A stretch of DNA of 8,952 bases from Bacillota bacterium (GTDB lineage Bacteria > Bacillota > Clostridia > Oscillospirales > Ruminococcaceae). A program made the position numbers and the translations under genes. Shown in pieces: positions 1-6,376 of the stretch. The DNA is taken from the NCBI GenBank assembly GCA_023413185.1, contig JAEZQD010000111.1, positions 1 to 8,952 on the forward strand, read 5' to 3'. The notes under the pieces are model-generated. The model searched no databases. It had not been told where the DNA came from and worked only from the letters and a program-made list of their open reading frames with translations. The number at the start of each line of letters is the position of its first letter. The first letter of the stretch is position 1.

Positions 1-1112
1 GTGAGAAGATTGGCGTTGACGGGTTTATTACCCACAAAACAGCTGACGGCAGGGTGATTGCCGAGCAGGTTGACTTCCCCACTCACTCAGAGGCGTTTAT
101 GAAGCTGACTGAGGTTCTTACGAGCGGAGAGGGCAAGGTTATTGAAAACATGAAGGATGTTTCTGCGGTGGGGCACCGCATCGTTCAGGGCGCCGAGCGG
201 TTTACCGAGTCGGTGCTTGTTACCGACAGCGTGGTAGACACCATTGAGGAGATAGCAGACCTTGCGCCGCTGCATAACCCCGCGCATGTTCTCGCCATCC
301 GTGCCTGCCAAAAGGTTCTGGGCAAAGACATTCCCCAGGTAGTGGTGTTCGACACCGCATTCCACCAAACCATGCCCGAAAAGGCATACATGTTTGGTGT
401 GCCGTATGAATATTACGAAAAGTACCATATCAGACGCTACGGCTTTCATGGCACCTCGCACCGCTATGTGAGCGCACGCCTTGCAAAGCTTTTGGGTAAG
501 GACCCCAAAGACCTGAAGATTATTACCTGCCATATCGGCAACGGCTCCTCCATCACCGCGGTTGACGGCGGCAGGTCGGTTGATACCAGCATGGGCTTCA
601 CCCCGCTGGGCGGTATCGTCATGGGTACCCGTTCCGGCTCGCTGGACCCTTCGGTCGTCACCTTTATTGCGGAGAAGGAGAATCTTTCGGGCAAGCAGCT
701 CAGCGACCTGCTTAACAAGCAGTCGGGTTACCTTGGCATCTCGGGCGTGACCAGCGACGACCGCGATATGCGCGCGGCTGCATTAAGTGGCAACAAGCGC
801 GCACAGCTTGCGCTGACCATGGTTCGCTACCAGATAAAGAAATACATCGGCGCGTATGCCGCTGCAATGGGCGGGCTGGACGCAGTGGCGTTTACCGGCG
901 GCATCGGCGAAAACTCTATTGATTTACGTAAAGAGGTTTGCGAAAACATGGAGTTCTTAGGCCTGAAGCTCAACGCCGACAAGAACGTGGACTGTAATGG
1001 CAAGGAACATGACATCAGCGCCGACGATGCGCGTGTACGCGTCTGGATTGTTCCCACCAACGAGGAGCTGACCATCGCACGTGACACGATGGCGATTGTA
1101 TCTAAGGGCTAA
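1..1112 (+). CDS. ackA: Acetate kinase, 5'-truncated by the window edge
   Basis: Acetate kinase converts acetyl phosphate and ADP to acetate and ATP in the cytoplasm, the ATP-yielding last step of the Pta-AckA fermentation route. The reading frame is open from position 3, upstream of the GTG at 54, and the residues before that GTG (IGVDGFITHKTADGR) are typical acetate kinase sequence, so 54 is not the start. About 30 N-terminal residues, including the first phosphate-binding strand, lie outside the window. Family motifs appear in order: GHRIVQG, VFDTAFHQTMP (with the catalytic Asp), RRYGFHGTSH, CHIGNGSS, MGTRSG (active-site Arg), FTGGIGEN, and VPTNEE near the C-terminus (metal-binding Glu). 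From GHRIVQG onward the match to known AckA proteins is continuous, with no frameshift. A strong terminator follows 34 bp after the stop, so this is the end of its transcription unit; pta is commonly upstream in related genomes, but that is outside this window. Confidence 0.97.
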   Translation, partial: EKIGVDGFITHKTADGRVIAEQVDFPTHSEAFMKLTEVLTSGEGKVIENMKDVSAVGHRIVQGAERFTESVLVTDSVVDTIEEIADLAPLHNPAHVLAIRACQKVLGKDIPQVVVFDTAFHQTMPEKAYMFGVPYEYYEKYHIRRYGFHGTSHRYVSARLAKLLGKDPKDLKIITCHIGNGSSITAVDGGRSVDTSMGFTPLGGIVMGTRSGSLDPSVVTFIAEKENLSGKQLSDLLNKQSGYLGISGVTSDDRDMRAAALSGNKRAQLALTMVRYQIKKYIGAYAAAMGGLDAVAFTGGIGENSIDLRKEVCENMEFLGLKLNADKNVDCNGKEHDISADDARVRVWIVPTNEELTIARDTMAIVSKG

Positions 1113-1146
1113 GTCGCAAACATATTTGCAAAAAACATAGATAAGG

Positions 1147-1182
1147 GCATCCGCACGGTGTAACCGTGCGGATGCTTTTTTT
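1147..1182 (+). terminator. Rho-independent terminator of ackA
   Basis: A perfect 12-13 bp GC-rich stem (GCATCCGCACGGT at 1147-1159 pairing with 1163-1175) with a 3-nt loop is followed directly by seven T residues (1176-1182). It lies 34 bp after the ackA stop and 3 bp before the stop codon of the convergent minus-strand gene. Read on the minus strand the stem is not followed by a T tract for about a dozen bases, so it should mainly terminate rightward transcription, although it may also act as a 3'-end barrier for the convergent gene. Confidence 0.93.
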
Positions 1183-1185
1183 GTA

Positions 1186-2733
1186 TTAGCCGTGCTTTTT
1201 TAGCTCATCTATCAACGCGCAAAGCGTTTCAACCACGTAGCGGCGAGACCATTGCCCTCGGGCAATGGTCTCCCTCTCCTCTTCAATATGGGCGTAGAAT
1301 GCCGCCGACATCTGCGGTTGGTTAAACGCAAAGATGGCGTTTTGCATCTTGCTTTTTATCACAAGTGCGCCGACATCCTCTTTGGCTTGCAGGGTAATTC
1401 CATGCTCGCAGTCCGCAATTAGGTATAGACTGTACCCCATTTTCGTTTCGATGAGTTTGACGATATGCCGCAGATGTTGCGCGTATTCCAAGGCGTTGTA
1501 ATAGCTTTCGGGTACGCCCATAAGCCCAAAATAAGGCGCGGGAATCTGCCCCGACACGATCTGCTCTACATTGGGCAGACAGATATATTCGGTGTGGGTA
1601 TGTCGCTCCAACCCAGATAAAAAGCGTTCGGAATGGGACTTTTGCATTTGAATAAGCTGCTCTATCTGCTCGGTCGCAAGGTTTGCGCGTGTCGCAATCT
1701 GATGGTACAGCTCGGGCGGCATCGTGCCGGGCGATAACCGCCGGGAGCGGTAAACCGTATTGCCGGGCTGGGCGTTAAACTCATCGAGTGTCTCCAGCGA
1801 CTGAAGCAGGTTGCGGGGGGTGATGATGCGCATCAGCGGTCGGCAAACACTTAAAAAAGAGTTAAACCGTTCCTCCAGCTCCTTTAGCATCTTTGGGTCC
1901 GCTGTCAACAGGTTCGCACCGCCGTCCGAATTGACATTGATCGTCTCACAGGTCATCGCTGTAACGCCGGAGGCAATGAACATGGTACGGGTAAAGATCG
2001 ACTTGAAGTACTTCGGGTAATAGTATGGCGCGATGCAGCCTGTCATGTAAAGCGGTATCCACATCTCGATGGAGGAAAGCATCTCCACAATATCGCGGTT
2101 AAGGGTATGGATAATCGTAATCTCGCAGCCTTTTTTGATTGCCATGACCATCAGCCCGCTAAAGCGCTGATAGAAGGCGCGGTCCTCAAAGATCCAATCC
2201 ATCTCCTCATCACTGTACAACAGCATCTTACAGGGGGCGGGATGGGCAATAATCCGCAGCAGAAAGTTGATGCAGGCTTCCCGTTTGCCATGCACACCGA
2301 ACAAAACCTGTACCGGGATGAGATCGGGCTTTTCGGACACGGGTATAATAGGCAGCGCAAAATCTGAATGCTGCGGGGCGGTGTTAACGCGAAACAACGC
2401 AAGCTCACTTAAAAAATTATCCACCGCGCCGGTGCCATCCTTGTGGCTAAGCCACTGGGTAACCTCTCGCACGAGTGCGGAGCCCTCGGGTTGGTGGTCT
2501 TGGTGACGAAGCCCCATCGTCTCGCACAACGCCGCACGCTGATACTCCATCTTTGCCACAGAGCAAAGATAGCGTGCAATCGAGACGATGTGATTGCTTT
2601 TTTTACCCGGAGTGCGCGAGCCGTTGCGCCAGCGACTGACTAACGAGGTGTCAACCGAAAGCGCCATTGCAAGGCGGCTGTTTGAGATAGCGAGCGCATC
2701 CATTACGGCGCTCAATTTTTTACTAAATTCCAT
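1186..2733 (-). CDS. XRE-type helix-turn-helix protein with large unknown C-terminal region
   Basis: This is a probable cytoplasmic DNA-binding regulator of about 515 aa. Residues roughly 4-55 form an XRE/Cro-like HTH (recognition region LSVDTSLVSRWRNGSRTP). The remaining ~450 residues match no domain I can name. They include an alternating helix/strand stretch (LLYSDEEMDWIFEDRAFYQR, then a helix, then GCEITIIHTLNRD) and a Tyr-rich segment (TGCIAPYYYPKYF); the helix-then-strand pattern resembles PLD-like or Rossmann-like ligand-sensing folds, but this is inference. There are no TM segments or signal peptide. Two in-frame ATGs are adjacent (2736 and 2733); I chose the inner one because AGGGGA (2741-2746) sits 7 nt from it and only 4 nt from the outer one. 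The gene is convergent with ackA and divergent from the zinc-ribbon operon, a common placement for a local regulator. Its 3' part contains a 28-bp palindrome listed separately. Single-domain XRE repressors are usually far shorter, so the extra domain probably senses a signal. Confidence 0.85.
   Translation of the reverse strand: MEFSKKLSAVMDALAISNSRLAMALSVDTSLVSRWRNGSRTPGKKSNHIVSIARYLCSVAKMEYQRAALCETMGLRHQDHQPEGSALVREVTQWLSHKDGTGAVDNFLSELALFRVNTAPQHSDFALPIIPVSEKPDLIPVQVLFGVHGKREACINFLLRIIAHPAPCKMLLYSDEEMDWIFEDRAFYQRFSGLMVMAIKKGCEITIIHTLNRDIVEMLSSIEMWIPLYMTGCIAPYYYPKYFKSIFTRTMFIASGVTAMTCETINVNSDGGANLLTADPKMLKELEERFNSFLSVCRPLMRIITPRNLLQSLETLDEFNAQPGNTVYRSRRLSPGTMPPELYHQIATRANLATEQIEQLIQMQKSHSERFLSGLERHTHTEYICLPNVEQIVSGQIPAPYFGLMGVPESYYNALEYAQHLRHIVKLIETKMGYSLYLIADCEHGITLQAKEDVGALVIKSKMQNAIFAFNQPQMSAAFYAHIEEERETIARGQWSRRYVVETLCALIDELKKHG
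1245..1272. repeat. Perfect 13-bp inverted repeat inside a coding region
   Basis: GAGACCATTGCCC (1245-1257) and its exact reverse complement (1260-1272) are separated by only TC. The element lies wholly within the HTH gene, which reads through it in frame as ETIARGQWS near its C-terminus. A transcript from either strand could form a ~12-bp hairpin. There is no T tract, so it is not an ordinary terminator. Confidence 0.8.
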
Positions 2734-2750
2734 CATTCATTCCCCTGTTG

Positions 2751-2789
2751 CCAACGCCGGAGCAACTGTTTCGCGGGCGGCGGTGTTGG
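2751..2789 (-). other. Inverted repeat in the 5' leader of the HTH gene
   Basis: Arms 2751-2759 and 2781-2789 pair at 8 of 9 positions in the minus-strand transcript, with one A-C mismatch and a ~21-nt loop. The hairpin would sit only a few nucleotides upstream of the AGGGGA ribosome binding site of the HTH gene, so it could influence translation. No riboswitch class is recognised. The significance is uncertain because the segment is GC-rich. Confidence 0.3.
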
Positions 2790-2831
2790 AGTAATTACTG
2801 TATGCGCTGTGTTTCAAAATAGGATAAGTAA

Positions 2832-2860
2832 ATTATAACCAAAGCGGTTGGATTTTTCAA
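2832..2860 (-). promoter_or_regulatory. Sigma-A-like promoter of the HTH gene
   Basis: On the minus strand, TTGAAA (plus-strand 2855-2860) is followed after exactly 17 bp by a perfect TATAAT (plus-strand 2832-2837). The predicted transcription start is near 2825, giving a leader of about 90 nt before the start codon. The -35 box is about 30 bp from the first TGTC-N3-GACA palindrome, so a protein bound there could affect both divergent directions. Confidence 0.75.
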
Positions 2861-2890
2861 CACCTTTGTCAATAAATGATGACTGTCCAC

Positions 2891-2901
2891 TGTCATTGAC
2901 A
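2891..2901. promoter_or_regulatory. Operator-like palindrome 1 (TGTC-N3-GACA)
   Basis: TGTCATTGACA is a perfect palindrome about a single central base. Its right half contains a consensus -35 hexamer TTGACA (2896-2901). It shares the TGTC-N3-GACA pattern with a second palindrome 15 bp downstream. Wider half-sites TTGTCAAT (2866-2873) and ATTGACAA (2895-2902) also form an 8-bp inverted repeat around the region. Binding by the divergent HTH protein is an inference. Confidence 0.55.
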
Positions 2902-2903
2902 AA

Positions 2904-2918
2904 AATGTCTCAGACATT
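2904..2918. promoter_or_regulatory. Operator-like palindrome 2 (AATGTCTCAGACATT)
   Basis: This is a perfect 15-bp palindrome with 7-bp arms around a central C and a TGTC-N3-GACA core at 2906-2916. It lies directly downstream of the TTGACA hexamer and overlaps the start of the alternative -35 TTGTAA (2917-2922). A repressor here would block either candidate rightward promoter. Half-site TGTC also occurs at 2867 and 2884, which suggests a multi-site array. Confidence 0.6.
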
Positions 2919-2944
2919 GTAATTATCTTCATCGGTTATACAAT
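2917..2944 (+). promoter_or_regulatory. Candidate promoter of the zinc-ribbon operon
   Basis: TTGTAA (2917-2922, 4 of 6 consensus) is followed after 16 bp by TACAAT (2939-2944, 5 of 6). A second possibility uses the perfect TTGACA at 2896-2901 with an extended -10 (TGT then AATTAT, 2918-2926), but its 19-bp spacer is long. Either would give a leader of roughly 110-130 nt before the first gene at 3063. In both cases the -35 or spacer is overlapped by the TGTC-N3-GACA palindromes, which implies regulation. The choice between them cannot be made from sequence alone. Confidence 0.5.
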
Positions 2945-3062
2945 AAAATTATACAACACACAGTAACACGCTAAAACGCTGTGCGGTTTTGTACAATAAT
3001 CAAGCACCCCGTGCGCAAAATTGTCGGATTACAAAACGTCAATAAAAAAGGATGCTGAGTGA

Positions 3063-3362
3063 ATGGATGCGCTGGTTAGCTTTCGTTTCTTGCTTACCAC
3101 CGGCTTTTTTCGCGCGGAGCTGTATTTCATCACGATTAGCAACAGCCAAATCCACCTTGAACCGCAGGAAGGCGGAAGAAGAATTCGTATACCGCGGGAG
3201 CGGTTGCAAAGCATCATGGTCCACTCCGGAGATCGGGAGATTGAGATTGTTACATGCGATGAGGTGTTTGTAGGCCGGCTGGACAGCAAATGCAGCCTGG
3301 ATATGGTTATGAATACCCTTTCGCTTGTATTTGATTCGCAGCTGGTATTCAAACCCCAGTAA
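3063..3362 (+). CDS. Small soluble hypothetical protein, possible PH-like fold
   Basis: This 99-aa protein is the first gene of the probable operon; I do not recognise a named family. It has no TM segment, signal peptide or zinc ribbon. The sequence alternates short beta strands (AELYFITISNSQIHLEP, RRIRIPRERLQSIMVHSG, REIEIVTCDEVFVGRL) and ends with one amphipathic helix (SLDMVMNTLSLVFDS). That seven-strand-plus-helix rhythm is like small PH/GRAM-type domains, but this is inference. The start ATG has AAGGA (3048-3052) 10 nt upstream. An out-of-frame ATG at 3052 opens a 73-codon frame with unstructured-looking residues, which I take as a shadow. The next gene starts 45 bp downstream, in keeping with co-transcription. 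Confidence 0.7.
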   Translation: MDALVSFRFLLTTGFFRAELYFITISNSQIHLEPQEGGRRIRIPRERLQSIMVHSGDREIEIVTCDEVFVGRLDSKCSLDMVMNTLSLVFDSQLVFKPQ

Positions 3363-3407
3363 GCCCAGTTTATAATGCACAAAGTGATTGTTAGGGGGAA
3401 CAAGGAT

Positions 3408-4091
3408 ATGCCATTTTGCAGTACCTGCGGTTGTGCGCTTAACAGCGGTGATCGGTTTTGCACCCAATGCGGCAAATCGGTGGCCGCTTTTGTGCCTACT
3501 ACCGCGTCACAGGCAGTCTCGTCGTCGCAGCCGGTACCGGCACCTGCGCAGCACGCGCAACCAGTCTATATGGTGCTGTCTGCCGCAAAAAAGGACGGAC
3601 TTCTTTCAAAACAAGGCTATTTGGTTTTTTACCCCGATTGTGTTGTGTTTGCTCACCTGACAAAGGAGCTGCAAAATGCAGAGACCGAGCGGTTACGCGC
3701 ACAGCTAAAGGCAGAGGGCAAGGGCTTTTTTCAGAGCAGTGCGGCGATGATGAGCATGTGGAGCAGCTACGGCGAGCGGTATTACAGCCTGACCCGTGAG
3801 GATGTACTGCGTCAGGCGGCGGAGAACTTTGCCGTGTACTACATGCAGGTATCAAAGTGTTCGTTTGACACCTTTAACAGCAGTGCGGACTCTGACGATA
3901 CCCGTGTGGGAGGTACGATGTCAATTTACACCGATACGGGAAAGCTTAAGTTCTCACACCGCTACACCGATTCCAACGGCAACATCAAGGGCGTTTTGCA
4001 GGGTCTGTTCGGGCAGCGGCTGCGTTACTCGGTCGCGGGCGGCGGACTGATTAATATTCGTTTCTCCAGCAACAAGCAGGGGTTTATCTAA
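3408..4091 (+). CDS. Zinc-ribbon protein with PH-like C-terminal region
   Basis: This 227-aa protein is probably cytoplasmic. Residues 3-22 form a zinc ribbon (Cys 4, 7, 18, 21; FCSTCG then FCTQCG). Residues 28-52 are a Pro/Ala/Gln/Ser linker, and residues ~53-220 form a mixed domain: strands (GYLVFYPDCVVFAHL), a charged helix (~85-103), a Met-rich helical insert (~107-120), then further strands (YYMQVSKCSF, GGTMSIYTDTGKLKFSHRY). The strand pair, helical insert, strands plan is also seen in the two-TM protein encoded at 5722, so both may be PH-like domains with an insertion; this is inference. An in-frame ATG exists at 3375, but AGGGGG (3393-3398) lies 9 nt before the ATG at 3408 and the zinc ribbon begins right after it, so 3408 is preferred. 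Its function is unknown. Confidence 0.8.
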   Translation: MPFCSTCGCALNSGDRFCTQCGKSVAAFVPTTASQAVSSSQPVPAPAQHAQPVYMVLSAAKKDGLLSKQGYLVFYPDCVVFAHLTKELQNAETERLRAQLKAEGKGFFQSSAAMMSMWSSYGERYYSLTREDVLRQAAENFAVYYMQVSKCSFDTFNSSADSDDTRVGGTMSIYTDTGKLKFSHRYTDSNGNIKGVLQGLFGQRLRYSVAGGGLINIRFSSNKQGFI

Positions 4092-4193
4092 ACGCGTACC
4101 AATGAAACGGCAAAACACGCGGATTTGATATGGTACACTATTGACAAAACCGCACAGTTATACTGCGGGAAAGACGGAAAGGGGACAAATACA

Positions 4194-4850
4194 ATGACGA
4201 AAAAAGGGAAATACGGGGTGACGCTTGGCATAGTAGCCGCCGCTGCGCTCGTGTTCGGTATCCTGAAGATGCCTACTCTGGTTGTGCTTATCTTGGCGTA
4301 TGCCCTGCTTGCCGAAAAAGACGACTGGCTGACCCGCCAGTCCCTTTATGCGTTTGTGCTGACCGTTTCGTACTATGTCATCGACCTGATAATCAGCGGC
4401 GGCTTTGGCGCATTGAGCGGTGTGTTCGGCTGGCTTGATTTTTACCGCCTGCAGCAGTTTACATCGGGCACGCAGGTTGTGCTGCAAAGCGCGCTGTACA
4501 TACTTCTAATCGCCGCTTCCATCCTCGCACTGGTTCGCGTATTGAATAACAAGGATGCAGGTATCCCGCTTGTTTCAAAGCTGGTTGACCTTGCAACGGG
4601 CGCTGCGCCCACCCCTAAACCCGTACCGGCTACTAAACCGACCGCTGTGCAGCCCATGCACGCACCGGTTCCCCAGCCTGTTGCGTCACCGATGTCTGCA
4701 CCCATCCCCCAGCCTGTGCCGCAGCCTGCCCCCGCGCCTGCACCGCAACCTACTTCGCCCGTCCCCCCGGTGTCGGGATGGCTGTGCGGCTGCGGCACCC
4801 ATAACGACGGCAACTTCTGTGTAAGCTGCGGGCAAAGAAAGCAGCTATAA
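4194..4850 (+). CDS. Multi-pass membrane protein with C-terminal zinc ribbon
   Basis: This 218-aa integral membrane protein has hydrophobic segments at about 8-22, 27-40, 52-69 and 96-115, then a long Pro/Ala/Gln-rich linker (~138-194) with repeated PQPV/PAP units, and ends in a zinc ribbon with Cys 198, 200, 209 and 212 (CGCG then FCVSCG). The first knuckle is C-x-C rather than the C-x-x-C of the neighbouring ribbons. With the membrane part N-terminal and the ribbon at the extreme C-terminus, its order is the reverse of the neighbouring zinc-ribbon proteins. I chose the ATG at 4194 because AAAGGGG (4178-4184) stands 9 nt upstream and the sequence then reads as a short basic N-terminus; the in-frame ATG at 4125 has no such site. 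The 102-bp gap before it is the largest in the operon. No enzymatic motif is visible. A scaffold or membrane-adaptor role is a guess. Confidence 0.8.
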   Translation: MTKKGKYGVTLGIVAAAALVFGILKMPTLVVLILAYALLAEKDDWLTRQSLYAFVLTVSYYVIDLIISGGFGALSGVFGWLDFYRLQQFTSGTQVVLQSALYILLIAASILALVRVLNNKDAGIPLVSKLVDLATGAAPTPKPVPATKPTAVQPMHAPVPQPVASPMSAPIPQPVPQPAPAPAPQPTSPVPPVSGWLCGCGTHNDGNFCVSCGQRKQL

Positions 4851-4883
4851 GAGCTGAGCCAAACATTCAAAGGAGGAATACGC

Positions 4884-5690
4884 ATGCAGAAATACTTCTG
4901 CTCGCGGTGCGGAGCACAGATCAACGAAGCAATGCGCTTCTGCGGCGAATGCGGCAAAGAGGTTGTGATAACCCCGTCCCCTGCTGTGCAGCCCGAAGCG
5001 GTGCAGCCGCCGGCTGCAAAACCGCAACCCCCGCCCATGACCGCATATGCCCCGCCGCCTGCGTATCGCCCTGCGCCCACGTATGCGGCACCCGCTGTGA
5101 AAAAAGACAACACGCCTATCATCCTTGCCGCGATTATCGGCGCAACGGTGATTATACTGGCAGTCCTTGCGGTGGTGCTGATTGTCGGCTTACGGGATAA
5201 ATCGCAGCCAAAAGCGGGGGACGGTGTGCTTGTTCATACGCCGGCAGTGCAGCAGGATCTACCCGCGGTAAGCCAGCAGCCCCAAAGCGAGGTTATCTTA
5301 GACCCCACCCTGTCGAATATGGCGGGCTGGTGGCAGTCTGAGATGACGCTGTATGACCTTTCTGCCGGACAGGAAACCGAGGTGGTTTGGGTTCGTATGG
5401 ATATTGAGGTTGTGCCGATAGACAGTGTAACGGCAGACCTAATCCTGCATCCTTTGGAGGGCAGACAGGATGGCGTTGCCGTTGATGCCGCCGAGTTTAG
5501 CGGAGAAACCGAGACGCTCACGGCTACGTTTGAAAACGGCGGGCTGTCAATGATGCTTCCGTACGAACAGGCCGTATACCTTTTTATGCCCATTACGCCG
5601 CAAGGCGGGTCGTTGGTTGGGTCGGGGGAAGCGTATTTCGGCGACGAAGAGTATCAGGCAAAGGTCGTTATGACCATGCTCAAGCAGTAG
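4884..5690 (+). CDS. Zinc-ribbon, single-TM protein with extracytoplasmic beta-rich domain
   Basis: This 268-aa protein has an N-terminal zinc ribbon (Cys 6, 9, 20, 23; YFCSRCG, FCGECG), a Pro-rich linker (~29-70), one TM helix (~78-103) and a ~165-residue domain outside the membrane. From ~145 that domain (GWWQSEMTLYDL followed by many alternating strands) resembles a small lipocalin-like barrel, similar in style to the end of the large protein encoded at 6377-8731. The layout recalls Firmicute membrane proteins with a cytoplasmic zinc ribbon, such as the TcaA/YvbJ type, but I see no specific orthology. The start is supported by a near-perfect AAAGGAGG (4869-4876) 7 nt from the ATG. The gap to the previous gene is 33 bp, fitting an operon. 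The ligand and function are unknown. Confidence 0.85.
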   Translation: MQKYFCSRCGAQINEAMRFCGECGKEVVITPSPAVQPEAVQPPAAKPQPPPMTAYAPPPAYRPAPTYAAPAVKKDNTPIILAAIIGATVIILAVLAVVLIVGLRDKSQPKAGDGVLVHTPAVQQDLPAVSQQPQSEVILDPTLSNMAGWWQSEMTLYDLSAGQETEVVWVRMDIEVVPIDSVTADLILHPLEGRQDGVAVDAAEFSGETETLTATFENGGLSMMLPYEQAVYLFMPITPQGGSLVGSGEAYFGDEEYQAKVVMTMLKQ

Positions 5691-5721
5691 CACCAATTCA
5701 AATTGTATAAGGAGAAGCCGC

Positions 5722-6363
5722 ATGAGCAGAACAGATGCGACAGGACGAAAGCTTGTTCCCAGTAACGGCACATACCGATGGGTGTCGGAGATCAACCTAC
5801 TGTTAGACCTTCGCATACCGCTGACGGTATGGAAGATTATGCTGTTTTCGGCCTTTGTGCCCATCTTTGCGCTGGCGGTTATTCAGGCTATCGACGGCAT
5901 GTTGCTCGAAAGCCTGGGGGCAATGGTACGGCTTTACCTGTTGCTGGCGGCTATCCTTACGGGGCTGACCATACTCGGTTATTATGCGGTGTACCTCCCG
6001 GTGATGGGAGCGAAATGTGCCATCCTGTTTGAGATGAAAGAGGATGAGATTGACCACATTCTGCCCGCAAAAAACCAAACCAGACAGCAGCTTTTGTCGC
6101 TGCTTGGTATTGCGGCGGGTGCGGCGGCCAGTAACCCCACGGTGGTTGGCGCAAATGTGCTGGCTGCCGTTCGCAAAACCATGAGAACCCGATACAAGGA
6201 TGTATTAAGCATTACGGTTTGGCAAAAAAGCGGGGTAATACGGCTGCGCGCGTCAGACCTGACCCGAAACATCATTTATACCCCGCCCGGGCAACTGAAC
6301 TTTGTTCTGGATTACATCCGCGCGCGGTGCAAACCCGATGTTGCGGTTTATATACGGAGTTGA
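5722..6363 (+). CDS. Two-TM protein with PH-like cytoplasmic region
   Basis: This 213-aa membrane protein has a ~35-residue N-terminal segment, two hydrophobic helices (~36-54 and ~71-95), then a ~118-residue soluble region. That region has strands (KCAILFEMKEDEIDHILP), a small-residue-rich helical insert (~121-150, LLSLLGIAAGAAASNP), then strands (VLSITVWQKSGVIRLRASD) and a final helix (NFVLDYIRAR). This is consistent with membrane-anchored PH-like proteins of Firmicutes, although no family is firmly recognised. There are no Cys-pair knuckles. AAGGAG (5709-5714) lies 7 nt before the ATG and the gene starts 31 bp after its neighbour. Its stop TGA overlaps the Shine-Dalgarno of the next gene, so translation of the two is likely coupled. 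A lipid- or membrane-curvature-related role would suit the fold but is not shown. Confidence 0.8.
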   Translation: MSRTDATGRKLVPSNGTYRWVSEINLLLDLRIPLTVWKIMLFSAFVPIFALAVIQAIDGMLLESLGAMVRLYLLLAAILTGLTILGYYAVYLPVMGAKCAILFEMKEDEIDHILPAKNQTRQQLLSLLGIAAGAAASNPTVVGANVLAAVRKTMRTRYKDVLSITVWQKSGVIRLRASDLTRNIIYTPPGQLNFVLDYIRARCKPDVAVYIRS

Positions 6364-6369
6364 GGAGGT
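6362..6369 (+). promoter_or_regulatory. Ribosome binding site overlapping a stop codon
   Basis: GAGGAGGT is a near-perfect Shine-Dalgarno that shares bases with the TGA (6361-6363) of the two-TM gene and stands 7 nt before GTG at 6377. It decides the GTG start of the 784-aa protein and suggests translational coupling between the two genes. Confidence 0.8.
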
Positions 6370-6376
6370 GGATACA

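Noticed and set aside
87..533. 148-codon minus-strand frame inside ackA
   Set aside because: It is antisense to highly conserved acetate kinase motifs and shows no domain features.
2971..2991. Small hairpin in the leader before 3063
   Set aside because: It needs a bulge to pair and is not followed by a T tract, so it gives no support for a terminator or attenuator.
3052..3273. Alternative 73-codon gene starting at ATG 3052
   Set aside because: Its start overlaps the Shine-Dalgarno used for 3063 and its translation lacks any fold pattern, whereas the 3063 frame has regular strands and a helix.
3029..3475. Minus-strand frames (148 and 142 codons) opposite the first operon gene
   Set aside because: They span the end of one real gene and the start of the next, lack a good ribosome site, and their composition is typical of antisense shadows.
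4141..4164. Internal promoter TTGACA ... TATACT upstream of the gene at 4194
   Set aside because: Both hexamers are good, but they are only 12 bp apart, too short for a working sigma-A promoter, and neither has an alternative partner at 16-18 bp.
4442..5122. 226-codon open frame on the minus strand opposite the Pro-rich linkers
   Set aside because: Its Gly/Ala/Cys-rich translation is the antisense of Pro/Ala linker codons. It overlaps two well-supported plus-strand genes and has no recognisable domain.
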